DNA of 64,000 nucleotides from the NCBI GenBank assembly GCA_030062745.1, contig CP099847.1, forward strand, positions 22,718,374 to 22,782,373, given 5' to 3'. Below, piece after piece: positions 1 through 11,300 of this stretch. The notes beneath the pieces are model-generated. The model ran no database searches and had not been told where the DNA came from. It was given only the letters and a program-made list of their open reading frames with translations. Within the stretch, counting starts at the first letter, position 1, and each line of letters opens with the position of its first letter. Made by a program: the position numbers and the translations under genes. The DNA comes from Capitulum mitella. Its lineage: Eukaryota > Arthropoda > Thecostraca > Pollicipedomorpha > Pollicipedidae.

Positions 1-96
1 GGCGCACGAAATGACTTAAGAACTTTTTGGACATCGAGGTCAAACAGCAAGGAATCAGTTTTACCCAGGAGAGGGAATTCAGAACCGCGGTGTGTT

Positions 97-181
97 GACA
101 TGTGACATGTGACCTGTGACATGTGACAGGTGACATGTGACAGGTGACATGTGACATGTGACATGTGACAGGTGACATGCT
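97..181. repeat. Short tandem repeat of a TGACATG-type unit
   Basis: Alternating 9-bp steps built on GTGACATGT and GTGACAGGT run for about 85 bp. The array lies directly beyond the 3' (low-coordinate) side of a minus-strand LINE fragment. Several LINE clades end in short tandem repeats rather than poly(A), so this may be the element's own tail. That link is inferred from position. Confidence 0.85.
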
Positions 182-600
182 CTCGGCATCGCAATGAGCG
201 GCGAAGTTGATGATTTTCCGGATCCTGCCAATAAGTTAAGAGGCAGCGCCAACCTACGCCGGCAGACGATACGTTGTCGGTAGGAAAACATGGCTTTGGT
301 GATAAGCTTCAAAGCTATGCAGGTAAAAAGCCTGCGAAAGCGGTACAGGGAAGTAGGAATGGCGTTGCATCTTCTCGCAATGCCAGATATAGGGATGTCC
401 CATGCCAAGCTTGGTTCAGTGTAACTCCTAGAACCTGGGTGGACGACGACAGATGTACTCGGCTCCCGGTCAGATCGAAGGAGAAGACTGTTCGGCTGAC
501 AGCCTGCTTGAAACCAGCGATGATAAAGTCAGTTTTTGATGGGTTCGTTTCGAACGAACTGAAGTCAATCAAACTTGGAGAAGAAAATATCAAAGACTAA
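180..600 (-). mobile_element. Decayed LINE reverse-transcriptase fragment (C-terminal part)
   Basis: Minus-strand translation shows an NPSKTDF block followed by SSSTQVLGV, ARRCNAIPTSLYRFR and ITKAMF. This is the order seen after the YADD motif in non-LTR retrotransposon reverse transcriptases (thumb region and beyond). The reading frame shifts once near position 405, so the upstream half and the ARRCNAIP half are in different frames. The catalytic YADD box is missing, so this is a 5'-truncated, dead copy. The clade is not resolved. The SLYRFRRLF wording differs from the second LINE at 36240-37325, so they are probably different subfamilies. Confidence 0.75.
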
Positions 601-803
601 AGAGCAGTGGCTCCACCAGCGACTCCATGTGCCATCGGAAGTGCGCCAGGACTGCCTCTCACCAGCTGTTCCCCGTGTCCTGTTCAGACAGTTTTGAAAC
701 CACTGCGAGTTATTATCATACTTGAAGGGCGAATTATTATCATACCTTACCAGCCTTTTAGACGAACGTCGTGATCGAAGCTTTCCTTTGTCATATGTTT
801 TGT
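601..803. other. No feature recognised
   Basis: About 200 bp between the LINE fragment and the first TTAA-bounded element. It holds one short near-duplicate phrase (GAATTATTATCATA-like, near 708 and 731) and nothing that reads as an exon. Confidence 0.5.
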
Positions 804-1808
804 TTAACCTATTCCCTACCCATAACGCATGGACGCATTCCCGTACAGGATTGCTTGTTCGCCTTCCCCCCCCCCCCGAGATATCCGGAACTACCTGCTG
901 ATTTCATCGCAATAAAACGGCAATCGATTCGCCATGACGTGAACTACATTTTTTTTACGAAAAGACAATATTAAAATATTGCAGCGTGTGGCTAAAGGGG
1001 TTAAAAATTCGGAAAGAGGGGTATTTTTTGCTTGTAACTCCGACGTTTATGGACCAATGTCGATACAGCTGCCGTGAATCGAGAGGTAATCGATGGAGCT
1101 TTCCCCATGTTTACATGTTTATAATTTTGTCAAAATTCATGCGGTCGTTCACAGGGCATGGAAAATTAACGATGTATATAGTGATTTTACACTTCAAAAA
1201 TGCGAATTGCTTTACATTGCTTTTGATAATGTTGGCATGTGCGGTACCGGGGCATGAAAAAGAGGAAATGTCATGGTCATATTTTCACCAGGTCAACTTT
1301 CGACCTTTGGCCTTTAACAAATTACCCCAAAATCTCACAAAATGGCCTGAAGTGCATTTTATAGTGTTAGAAAGTGATTGCAGTCATCCGAAATGACTAG
1401 ACTCTCTCAGCTCTTGTTTATGACTATCGTAATATAGGGTAAACGTAGAGAGTACTGTTTTAAGTCATCTGTCTTCAGATGTTTCCATTGCGAAAATTAG
1501 CGTCATACAGCTATGCATGAAACCAAACTGTGATTTTTAACCTTAGCTTGATTTTGTGAAATGACTTCAGGCCGACAAAAATATTTATGTGTATTTGTCA
1601 TGTTTTTGTATATACTCATATAAAGTTCTATGGTTTATATCAAAAACTGTTTTTGACAGGTATTTTCTTTCTATGTTGAGCAGTGCCAAAAAACCTGAGG
1701 TGCCACCTGAAGACTTAGTTTGGCTCCACCCCTGGACAAAAAAGGATTATAAAAATTTGACTTAATACGTGTAAAGAATAGACGGGAAATGTCAATAAGG
1801 TTCGTGTG
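804..1808 (-). mobile_element. TTAA-bounded nonautonomous DNA element, copy A (inverted)
   Basis: It starts with TTAACCTATTCCC, matching the terminal sequence of copies B and F. Read on the minus strand, its interior follows B block by block: the ATGTAGTTCACGTCA block at about 935, the GTGACCATGACA-like block at about 1270, ACCCTATAT near 1430, the GGCACCTC block near 1700 and the GGGGTGGAGCC block near 1725. It stops about 60 bp short of the expected outer end, where B begins. There is no coding capacity. It is more diverged than B or F and so probably older. It forms one arm of a large inverted repeat with B. Confidence 0.75.
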
Positions 1809-1815
1809 GCTGTTC

Positions 1816-3011
1816 TTAATCCTATTCCCGGCAGAGGGGGGCTGAATCCGCCCCCTCTCGGATTTTTGCTTCCCAATTCCAGGCTTTTTAACGCAGCCTC
1901 ACGAAACTTGGTCACTTTTCCTAGCTATTCTTTCTACGAGCCTTGACAAAACTTCTAAATTCTATTTTGCTCAAGGGCGGAGCTAGGCAACGTTTTTGGG
2001 AGGCACCTCGGGCCATTTTTGGCCATGTTCAAGGTAAAAGGAAAATGCCTGCCAAAAACAGAGTTTATAAGATAAAACTTAAAACTTTACATGAATGTAA
2101 AGCTAAATAGTTGGGCAATGTGCAGATGTAATTTTGTTCATTTGAGTTCACTTTACAAGGTCAGGTCAAGGTCCAAAGTCAAAATTTGTTTTTTTGCAAT
2201 AATTTCGGCGCCGATTTCTTAAATAGCAAACCCGGAATATATATGACGTAGAAGGGTGCCTTCTACTTGTGTAGCAAGTTTCAGCTTGGTATCAGGTCGG
2301 GTCACGGAGCTATGACCTAAAATGTCAGTGCGCGTACCCTATATCGCAATAGCCATAAAATGGAATTTTTGAAATAGAGTGAATTAAAACGGTTGAAAAC
2401 GTTTAAAGATAATCCAAGTGACTCCAAGGTCACTGGAGGTCATTTAAGGTCAAAGGTCACAAGTTGATCTGAGAAACGTGTGACCATGACAGTTCCCCCT
2501 TTTTCATGTCCCTGGCACCGCCTATGCTAACATTATGCAAACATTGTAATGCGATTTGTACTTCTTTAGCATAACATGACTAGCAGAAGCCAAAAAAAGG
2601 TTTTTGCCTCTTTTGTTCATTCAGCTGTTAGGAAGCTAATCCTCCTATTTTTGAAACCCTGTGAACGCCCATGAATTTTCCCAAAATTTCAGATTTGTGT
2701 ACCCATGATAAAAGCTCTATCCATAGTCTCTCGATTCATGCCAGTTTCATTGAAATCGGTCCATAAACAACGGAGTTATAAGAAGTCCAAAAGTGCCCCC
2801 CATTTTGACATTTTTGCCCCCCTGTATCCACGCATCTCAAAATTTTGAAAATGCCTTTTTATAAAAATGTAGTTCACGTCACGGCAAATCGATTGCCGTT
2901 TGCTGCGATGAAATCGGACGAGTAGTTCTCGGGATCTTAGGGGGGGGCCGAATCCGCCCCCCCCCTGCCGGGAATTGACCATACCGTCTAGCCCTCCGGG
3001 AATAGGGTTAA
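1816..3011 (+). mobile_element. TTAA-bounded nonautonomous DNA element, copy B
   Basis: Begins TTAATCCTATTCCCGG and ends CCGGGAATAGGGTTAA, so the ends are inverted repeats about 12 bp long inside a TTAA duplication. TTAA targets with short terminal repeats starting CCC are typical of the piggyBac superfamily, and Kolobok elements also use TTAA. The 1196-bp body matches copy F over its whole length and has no transposase ORF. Next to each end is a second small palindrome of C- and G-runs (around 1830-1860 and 2940-2970). The interior carries AGGTCAGGTCA at 2158-2168 and a cluster of AGGTCA half-sites at 2427-2459, including AGGTCA-A-AGGTCA. Confidence 0.85.
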
Positions 3012-4561
3012 AAAAAGACTGAAAATGGCAAACAAAAAATCTGACGGAGCTTCAGTTGTTCCTCCCTTCCCATACAGGAATAGAGTTAAATGGAGAGCGT
3101 TCAATGTTGATATCAGCCCCTCAGCTCTGTTTGGGTTTTCCAGCGGAACACGTCGATGGGGCGTCCATCAAATGGCCCGGTTTATAAGCATATTGACAAT
3201 CAGACAAAGTGCTGCTAATGCAAATGTACGATAAGAGCAGAGAACAAACAACTTCTTCGGTGATCTTGCACAAAACGATGAAAGCAAGGTAGATCTAAAA
3301 GTGTTCAGGACACTACGATCATCAGATTTAAAAAGACTCACAACACACGTAGTCTTACACCTCGATTGGAACACACCGTTTAGAAGTGAAGCATTCATAC
3401 CATTCCGAAGATACGGACATAAGACTGGAAAACATCGTCTCACGTGTATGACTGATGGATTGTCCAGCCCCACCGTTTTAGGTACGTTCATCGTGAGGAC
3501 AGCTGCGGGCAAATCAGGCAGGGCTGCAGGCTGGGGAGCAGAGCGGGAAGCACAGACGCGGGGCGGCCTAGTGGGCGCGGCAGCAGAGCTCGATAAGATT
3601 GTAGCCGTTTTTTTTTTTTTGCTCGCACAGTCAAAAAGCACTGACTGAGTGAAACCTGGTTGGCCGAAGCGAAAAATGCCATGAAAGTGGTTGGCCACGC
3701 CACTGCTCATTGAGTTGTAGACAGCAGATATCTGTGCAGTCTATCAGCATCAAAGGTTTATAAGGCATCCGTTTGTTGAGAGTACGTGCAATAGGATATC
3801 TGCAACCAATGCTCAAAAAAGAGAAGTGACTGGCTTTATGGAGCAGCACTAATAAGCTGGTTGATCTCATAGACAGACACTGCCAGTCACAAAGACGTTT
3901 TCCATGTTTAAACAGTAAGCACAAACACTTTATTCTGGTAGCATCAAATATATTGGACCATATTCGGTCACTTTACCACTCGTCCACCTACAAAAGTAGC
4001 ATTTTTTCACTTGTCTGTAATTGCTTCGACTCCGCACTGACGGTTCTATGTCGCAAAGCAAGGCCTTATCAGACCTTGGTGAAACACAAGCTTGGTGAAA
4101 CAGTTATCATCCACTGATCCTCCTCCCGACGTTTACATCGGGGAAGGCAATGTTAGCATCTTTCGTCCACGCCTGTGTTACTGAATGAACAATCAAGCTT
4201 GCTGGGCAGGATCTTTGTTTCAGTGAAAGTGTAACAGTGACACAGTGAAATCCATGCACATCGCGATACGATTCAAATGTTTACTTTCTGAAATTTCATT
4301 TTACACAAGGCTAGTAATTCTAAGCGCACGTCGAATAAGTTTACACCGCAGACATAAAACATCGTTTACTGTTATTACGGCTCTGTTCCCTGAAAATGAA
4401 AAGATGATCGCTGTAAATTTTCATCCACCTGAAAAATTATCTGGACGCAACGATGCGATGTAATGCGATGAGATCAGTGATGCAATCTGCATTTCCACAA
4501 AAGGGATAGGGAAATTAACATCGAGCCTATGCTTGGTCTCCCAGCCCCAGCTTTTAGCCAC
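3012..4561. other. Intergenic DNA, no gene recognised
   Basis: A relic of another TTAA-type end (GGAATAGAGTTAA) lies at about 3073-3085, 65 bp after copy B. A 180-codon minus-strand open frame at 3168-3710 has an uneven composition (poly-Lys run, Ala/Pro stretch), no recognisable domain and no splice context, so I do not call it. The rest is unremarkable. Confidence 0.5.
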
Positions 4562-4866
4562 GACGACATTGTTCATAGTTTCATCCTTGCTGGCATTTAT
4601 CGGAGAATGCGTTCAATGCCGCAACAATGAACACAAACTGTCTGAGTGAGGATATTGCGATGCCCCAATACACATAAAGGAACCACGCTGTTCGGAAATG
4701 GCGGCAAATGCCGACGACATTGTTCATAGTTTCATCCTTGCTAGCATTCTCGGAAAATGCCTTCAACGCCCGCAACAGTGAACAGAAACTGTCTGAGTGA
4801 GGATATTGCGATGCCCCAATATACATAAACGAACCATGCTGTTCGGAAATGGCGGCAGATGCCGAC
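4562..4866. repeat. Tandem duplication, two copies of a 151-bp unit
   Basis: The unit starting GACGACATTGTTCATAG at 4562 recurs at 4713 with scattered substitutions and one small length change. It sits about 300 bp upstream of the first coding exon of the TXNDC16-like gene. Both copies stay open on the minus strand, which makes a 97-codon ORF, but that is a by-product of the duplication and resembles no known protein. Confidence 0.9.
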
Positions 4867-5168
4867 AGCCACACGTGTCTATGATGAACTTATTAATCCC
4901 CGATGTAGAGGCCCCTTAGTTTCAGGGTAATCGTCCGTGACATCTAGTCAAAACGTTTAGCCATTACAGTAGGTATTCACTTCAGTGCAGAATGAATAAA
5001 GGCCAACGGGAAAATAGAACCACGAAGACACTTTCGCCAGAGGCTGGCAGGAAACCGTCCTTTTGAAAGGAAGGTGTGGTGTCCAGGCCGCCATGAACCA
5101 AATGTGTGCTTAAGGAATCTTGGTATACGCTTAGTGCAGGTTTGCTTTCTCTTTCAGTCAAACGGAAG

Positions 5169-5313
5169 ATGTTGCTGGCGCTGCTTTTTGTTGGGATCTT
5201 CGCACCAGGAAGCGCCGAGGAAGTGGCCTCGAGAGTGGAGGACGTGGCATACGACAAACTGCCTGGCGTCATCCGCTCCAATGCTGTGGTGGTGACGTAT
5301 TTCTACGAAAAAG
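5169..5313 (+). CDS. TXNDC16: TXNDC16-like exon 1 (start codon, signal peptide, first beta strand)
   Basis: The ATG at 5169 opens a classic hydrophobic signal peptide, then VTYFYEKG, the central strand of a thioredoxin fold. A polypyrimidine tract and CAG end at 5157, so the leader probably contains an intron and this exon starts at 5158. An open frame continues upstream to 5106 across that acceptor, but using it would bury the signal peptide. The exon ends in phase 1 at AAAAAG, followed by GCATGT, a GC-type donor. Confidence 0.8.
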
Positions 5314-8300
5314 GCATGTTCTACTGGAAACAAGTCACCGGCCCTATTTGCTCTATGTCTTTGTCTATCATAATACTTTTTAATCAAGTTGGCGCGAGCC
5401 ATCGGAGAACCGTGCCACGTCTTATGCTGTAGACTTGTTGTCTTGCTTGCTTTACTTGTCTTTACTTGCTGCCTTCAGTCATCGGGAACCATAAAATATC
5501 GGGTTGCTCAAACATGGGCAAGGGGAATTTTATTTATTTCATTTACCTGAGCGTATGCCCGGCATTGTCCGACTGCCTCGAGCGTTACTTCCTATTTTAT
5601 GTTACCATGTTTTGATCTCTGCTTCCTATGTTTTCCGCCCCTTTTTACCTTTGATCTGTCCATTCCTTTACTTTCTTTTTTCTCTATCTCTTTGTGTTCT
5701 ACTATCCTTTTCTTTTTTCATTATTCATTCCTCTTAATCTCTTCTTGTATCGCCCTACCCATCTATTTCCATTGATCTGTCTTGGGTTGGAATCAGGCAG
5801 GCATTCAGGATTTCGCCAAGGAGGGGAAGGGGTTTTTAGGGATGCCAAAGAGATATTGTGGGGCGCCAAAGTCGCAATGAAAGGGCGCTAAAATCTCGCC
5901 GGAAGCGCCAAACTTCATCGGCGACTTTTCCATGCCAGGGCGCCTCTGTGGCTTCTGCGTCATCCCTGTGTCACATAATTCGGTGTTAACAGCGCTTTTC
6001 TAAGAATGAGGCGGACATGAGCTATATCATGGCTGCTTCCTCCATGTTACAGGAGCTCCTTTTCAATAAAAAAACGTCCATGTCCTGGCACAAGGACGCA
6101 CGATGTCACATGTGCGCTCTCCAATAACAAGGTGCCTTTGCATCCAATGTGTCTGTGAATGGTTCCCATGCTCTCACCCGACTTCGTCGGCCGAGGGTCC
6201 GCCACCTGTGACGTTTCAGCGCCTTTACCCACCTTTACCCGGGTAACAGCGCCAAAATGCCACGGGGGTGGAGGTCGCCCCTTCGCCTTCTCCTCCGGCT
6301 CCGTGCCTGACTGGAATACGGAAAAGAAAACGATATGTTTAGGATAGTCTAGAAATTTCGACGAAGCAGATCCAGTCCAACAAAAGCCGTGCCAATCACT
6401 TACCTCACCTTTGCACAGGAGCAGCCGAAGCGAACAACGGATTTCTTTTGCTGGACCAGCTGGACGTATACTTCAGACGCCATCCAACGATAAACATAAG
6501 ATTGTGCAAGGTATGTGGATTAGTGGGTTATTTTCTCGAATAAGCCAATATCCTTAAACATTTAGTTATAGTATCTTTCCAGCTCATTACGTGTATTTCA
6601 CTAATTACCTTTTTTGAATTATTCTGAGTCGCGAAATAATGTTTTTCTGAAACGGATATTGATTAGTTTCACCTCTCCCGAGGTTGTTTGTACGCCATTT
6701 CTGAACGTTTTTAGATACAAGCATGACTATTTAATAATTGTCAAATTCCTACACCTACTAGAGCTGGAGCTCTTAACTTCATTACAGGCGGGTCCAAGAA
6801 GTCTTTTTAGAGGCACGTTTGGCAGTTTTCGTAGCTTTATAGACTTTCTCTATATCTTCTCTCCGATGTTACGAGAATTAGGCAGCTTTTTCTGCATCTT
6901 ACCAGCTCATCCTTGTATCTTGCCAGCGTTATAAGTTACCCTTCGTCGAACATGGGGATTTTCATCTATACGAGCTGGACCAGCGATGACTGTCACCCAC
7001 CTTCCCATTTCTTTCCTAGTTGAGATAAAGCGACGAAACAAAAACGAACGTGTGGTACGTTTCGTTATGATTCGAATGATACACTAGTTGACCTCTTCAG
7101 GCCACCTGACGATCACGACGACGACAATCAAAGGTCAGCGAATAAGAATTGTACATCGTGTACCATTTTCGCCGTCATCTTAGCAGTAACAAAATGGGCT
7201 GCAAATCATGTCTCTGCGTCGACTTTGGTTTAACATTGGTGAATTGCTGTATTCAGTGATTGTTTTTCCTTCGATTTAAGGTCAGGCAATGAAAGGTGAA
7301 ATGCCATTTCCATGTTTTGTAAAGCTGCTAGTGCCGAAGACTTCTTTTTACTACCACAGGCTGGAGTTCTGATCATGAAGAGAGGTAAAATAGTTTTCAT
7401 TGCTGAAGTCAGCATAAAAATTACCAAAAGACAGGTTTCAGGCAGTTTAGGGTCATCTAAGGTCAGTGACCACATTTAATCTCAGAAATGTTCACTTTTT
7501 CGAAGCAATGGTCCAGCTGTGATGATCCATGCCTGCAATGATCTGACTCTGGTTTTACTACAAAAGGTCATCTTTGTTCGATAGCCGGTCTACGTCATTT
7601 GGAGTCGCGGTTCAAGACGTTATGGAAGTAAACTGGAAGAGAAAATAAGGCTACAAGTGGTCTTAACTGTCACCAAAGCTTTCGGAACAGTTTTTTCTTT
7701 ACACCGAACACGCTGGACGACCACTCGACGTCTCAGTGTTGGCCATCTTGGGGAGTGCTCATAAAATCCGGTTGCAAAATTGAAACGGATTAAATCTGGG
7801 TACACAACTAAGTCGCCAAGTCCCGTAACACCAGGCCTCGCACCGAATCGTGAACTTTTTGTTTGCTTCAGTATTTAAACGTTACAAAAATGGCCTTTCC
7901 TTGCATAAAAAGGTTTTCTTGTCGTTATCCGGTGTGAAAGCAAAACTGTGTCTTACAGCTGGTTTAAATAAAGAAGGTGACATGAGTTGGATTCAGTATC
8001 CAATGGCGTTTTTCCATAAGTGGATGAGAAATACCGCAAGATGTTTTCCTTGATGCAGTCTGTTGCCACTATTAGATACCAAAAGCTTTCTTGTGCCGCA
8101 TATCATCAAGTTAAAAAGTGAACACTGTTTTTTTTAGCTAGCTCTTGCTCCTGTGGACAAATACCGGGGAGGTGAATTAATTGATTGTATCTTAATAACT
8201 GTATCTAATTCATTAACGATCATTGCGATTATCATCTGACTTCTTGACTGTATCTGTAACGCCGTTTCGCTTTTTTGGGCGCCTCAGCTCATAACTGATG

Positions 8301-11300
8301 AGATAAGTGCAATGATCGTCGTGCGTTTTGGACTGAGTCCTCTTACCGTAGAGAAGCGTGCTAATGAATTGTAATCACAGTGTTCAACATGGTCAGATGT
8401 GGGGAATTTTTGCCATTAGGCTCATGAGATACTGTTGTGTCTCGCTTGGGCGTTGTATGCCGTCTGTCGGAGGAACAGGGGACGTCCGTAAACATTAGTG
8501 TCTGAGTTATTTGCTTTTTACTCAGATTACCGCGACACATTCTTCAAGCTTTATGGACCGGATTTTGCCCAAGAGGCATTATCCACGTAACGCTATTTGG
8601 TGCACGTCAGACATATCAAGCAAAAACTTTGAGTGTGACAAACAAACCCTCCTAGCTGCCCCGATATGAGTTTTTGCTTACCGAGAACAAATAATAATTC
8701 CTCATCAACCGGTTTGAGCACTGAATTAATATGATATCCTCTGTTACGCAATGTGACTCTGAAACCACCTCGCTTCTTAAACAGTTCACAAGGGGTCTTT
8801 GAAACTCAATCAAGAAGCAAACAAGCAAGCCAGCATTAACCCGCCTCCGACTGGGGGGGGGGGGGCGGTTGGAAGCTCCCCCTGAGGTTTTTCCAGGATT
8901 GGGAGAGAACGAACAAACACAGAGCCAGGAAACTTTGTTTACCTTTTGCTTGATCATTTTTACACCTTGTGCCAAAGTTTCCACCCCAGAAAGTCAAATG
9001 TCTGACCTAGGTCAGATCAAACGGACCTGTGTCCAAAAAAGTTTAGCGACCTCTAACTTTTCTGCAAAACAAGACATGACAATGATACCTTCAGGGATTA
9101 GTGATCTTGATAGGCGCAACAAATCCACTATCTCAGATTTTTCGAAATCTTCTGGATCATTGACCTAAGGCCAAGCCCATTTTTAAGACATGTCGTCGTT
9201 TTTCGGATATTGGCAGAATTTTTCATAACATTTTTAGTGTGGAGTGATGTAGACATCTAGTTACCGTCAGTGGGCAAAGTGTCAATGATTTCCAGACATT
9301 GACCTGAGGTCAGACCACAAATAATTGTTGCGAGCCAAAATGTATCACCGTCAAAATCGGCGACAAATTACTCAGAATGGGTAGAAAATGGCAGAACTGT
9401 CTTGCACAGATGCAAGTAATATCAAGAACCTTAAAAAGTTTTAAAAAGTTCCATGTTTTGGAAATAAACGGGCTCTCGCGAATAAAGCTCCGCCAGTTGT
9501 GCAGATTGGTGACTAATGAATTTTTCCAAAATTTAAACATGAGAAACCATCACAAGAACCACTGAGATCAATAAAATTTACAGGGATAGGCTTAGGCCGC
9601 GGAAATAAAGGAACGCTAAAATTAGTTCTCGTTAATTTCTTACTGCGTACGGCTGAGACGCTCACAGACAACCGCTGTGAAAATTGCCGTGTCTTTAACT
9701 CAACGTTTTGGCGAATATATTGAACAAATCTGAGAAATTAGACGTGTATCGGTATCTGCGGACCGTCACCTGCGCGCTGGCGCCTTTACCTATGCGTTAT
9801 TAGTCACAGCCCTTGAGATTCAGGCCGTTTCTTGGTCTCACGCAGATGGCTTTGAGAAAACATATATAGGGCGTAAATGGCTTATATATCACCCGAAACT
9901 AAAAATGAGACCAGTTTTGGGCTCTACATGTCATGATCTTCCTAATGGTGTGCTTATCTTTACCGTGCGACCAGTCGCTCGTGAGTTAGAGGAGGCGGTC
10001 AACCGCCCCCCCCCCCCAGTCGGGCGTGATCGCCGCAGACCCACGGTCGGGCGCAGGTTAAGAAATGCAAACTGCTACCACCAGTTGAAATATGTTTGGT
10101 CGCTCGCCGCACTCCCTTCTTCATTCCATCTGAATGATGGACAACCATTTTTACCTGTCCTGGAAGATGTACATGCCCCGCTGCTGTTGCCCCGCGTCAC
10201 GTGACAGTGCTGCCGTTGTGGCCACAGGTGCGCTGTCCGGTCGCCGGTGGCCAGTTCTGCAGGGCCGACCTGGTTAACAGGGTGATGCACGGCCTGAAGC
10301 GGGGCCAGCCGCGCGTCTCGCTCTCGCTCAGCTCGGTCAGCCCCCTGGACGCGGTCATCGCCACCAGTCTGCAGTGAGTCCGAGCCGGGGCCGGCGCTCA
10401 GCAGACCCGGCGCCAGCGCCAGCACACTGCGGAGCTGAGCCAGCCATGCGTTTTGTCTTCAGGTTGCACTGGGCGTGAGGAAGCCACCCACGCTGCACCT
10501 TTGGTTCCTGACGACATAGCTCAGCACTGGTGTTCGCCGTTGGGCGCCAGGATGCTGACTGATTATACGTCCTTTAGCCCCCTGCGGTTCCTCTGGCAAT
10601 AACATTGCAGAACACTTTATACCCGAAGTTCGAAAACAAAATAAATGTACCAGTGTTTCTTCTAATAAAGCTGCAGTGTTTCTCACTCCTGATGGAAGGG
10701 GAGTTTTTATTCAACATAGTTCAACGCGTGTTACGTAAAATTGCAGCTTCAGTGACGATATTTTAGATTTACAATGCCCTTTGGTTAAAGACGAATGCTA
10801 CGCCTGCTGCGTCTACGTTCTTGCAATGCCCTGCAAAGGACCGACGGAACGAATCTTTTCTGGTCGTGGTGTTTGGCTAACGAATGTAAGAATTGATTCT
10901 TTAGTGGAGAAAAGCCACTCTAAGAATATCTGAATTATTCAGAAGCACTAGAATTTCATCAGAGAAAATGAAAGGAAGGAAAAAAACGAAGGCTGCCAAA
11001 AACGCTTCCTTTTTTATTTTTTCCTATTTTTCTGTTTCATCCGAGTGTTTTCATAGGGTGGTGATTGGGATCGGAGCCCGTTTTTTCAGAATGTATGATC
11101 AAAACATAGAGGATCCAAAGTCCATGGGCGATAGAACTTTTTACTTCTTTAACCTGCAGAGGGTTTTCTTACTACAGGCCAATCTCTTATTTGACACATT
11201 GCTTGAGGAAAACTCATCAAAGATGCCCAAGTTGGCAAGAAACGGAAAATGTTCCGTTGCAAAGTAATGTTTTATGCTAAATGTTGTGTTTATGCTTAAA

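Noticed and set aside
3168-3710. 180-codon minus-strand ORF
   Set aside because: No domain, poly-Lys and Ala/Pro stretches from homopolymers, and no splice or promoter context.
4581-4874. 97-codon minus ORF with internal repeat
   Set aside because: Created by the 151-bp tandem duplication, whose frame happens to stay open in both copies.
8526-8588. Possible extra TXNDC16 exon ([19 protein letters not shown]) after a good acceptor
   Set aside because: Entry needs phase 1 and the exit is phase 2, but exon 2 leaves and exon 3 enters in phase 0. Exons 2 and 3 already join cleanly.
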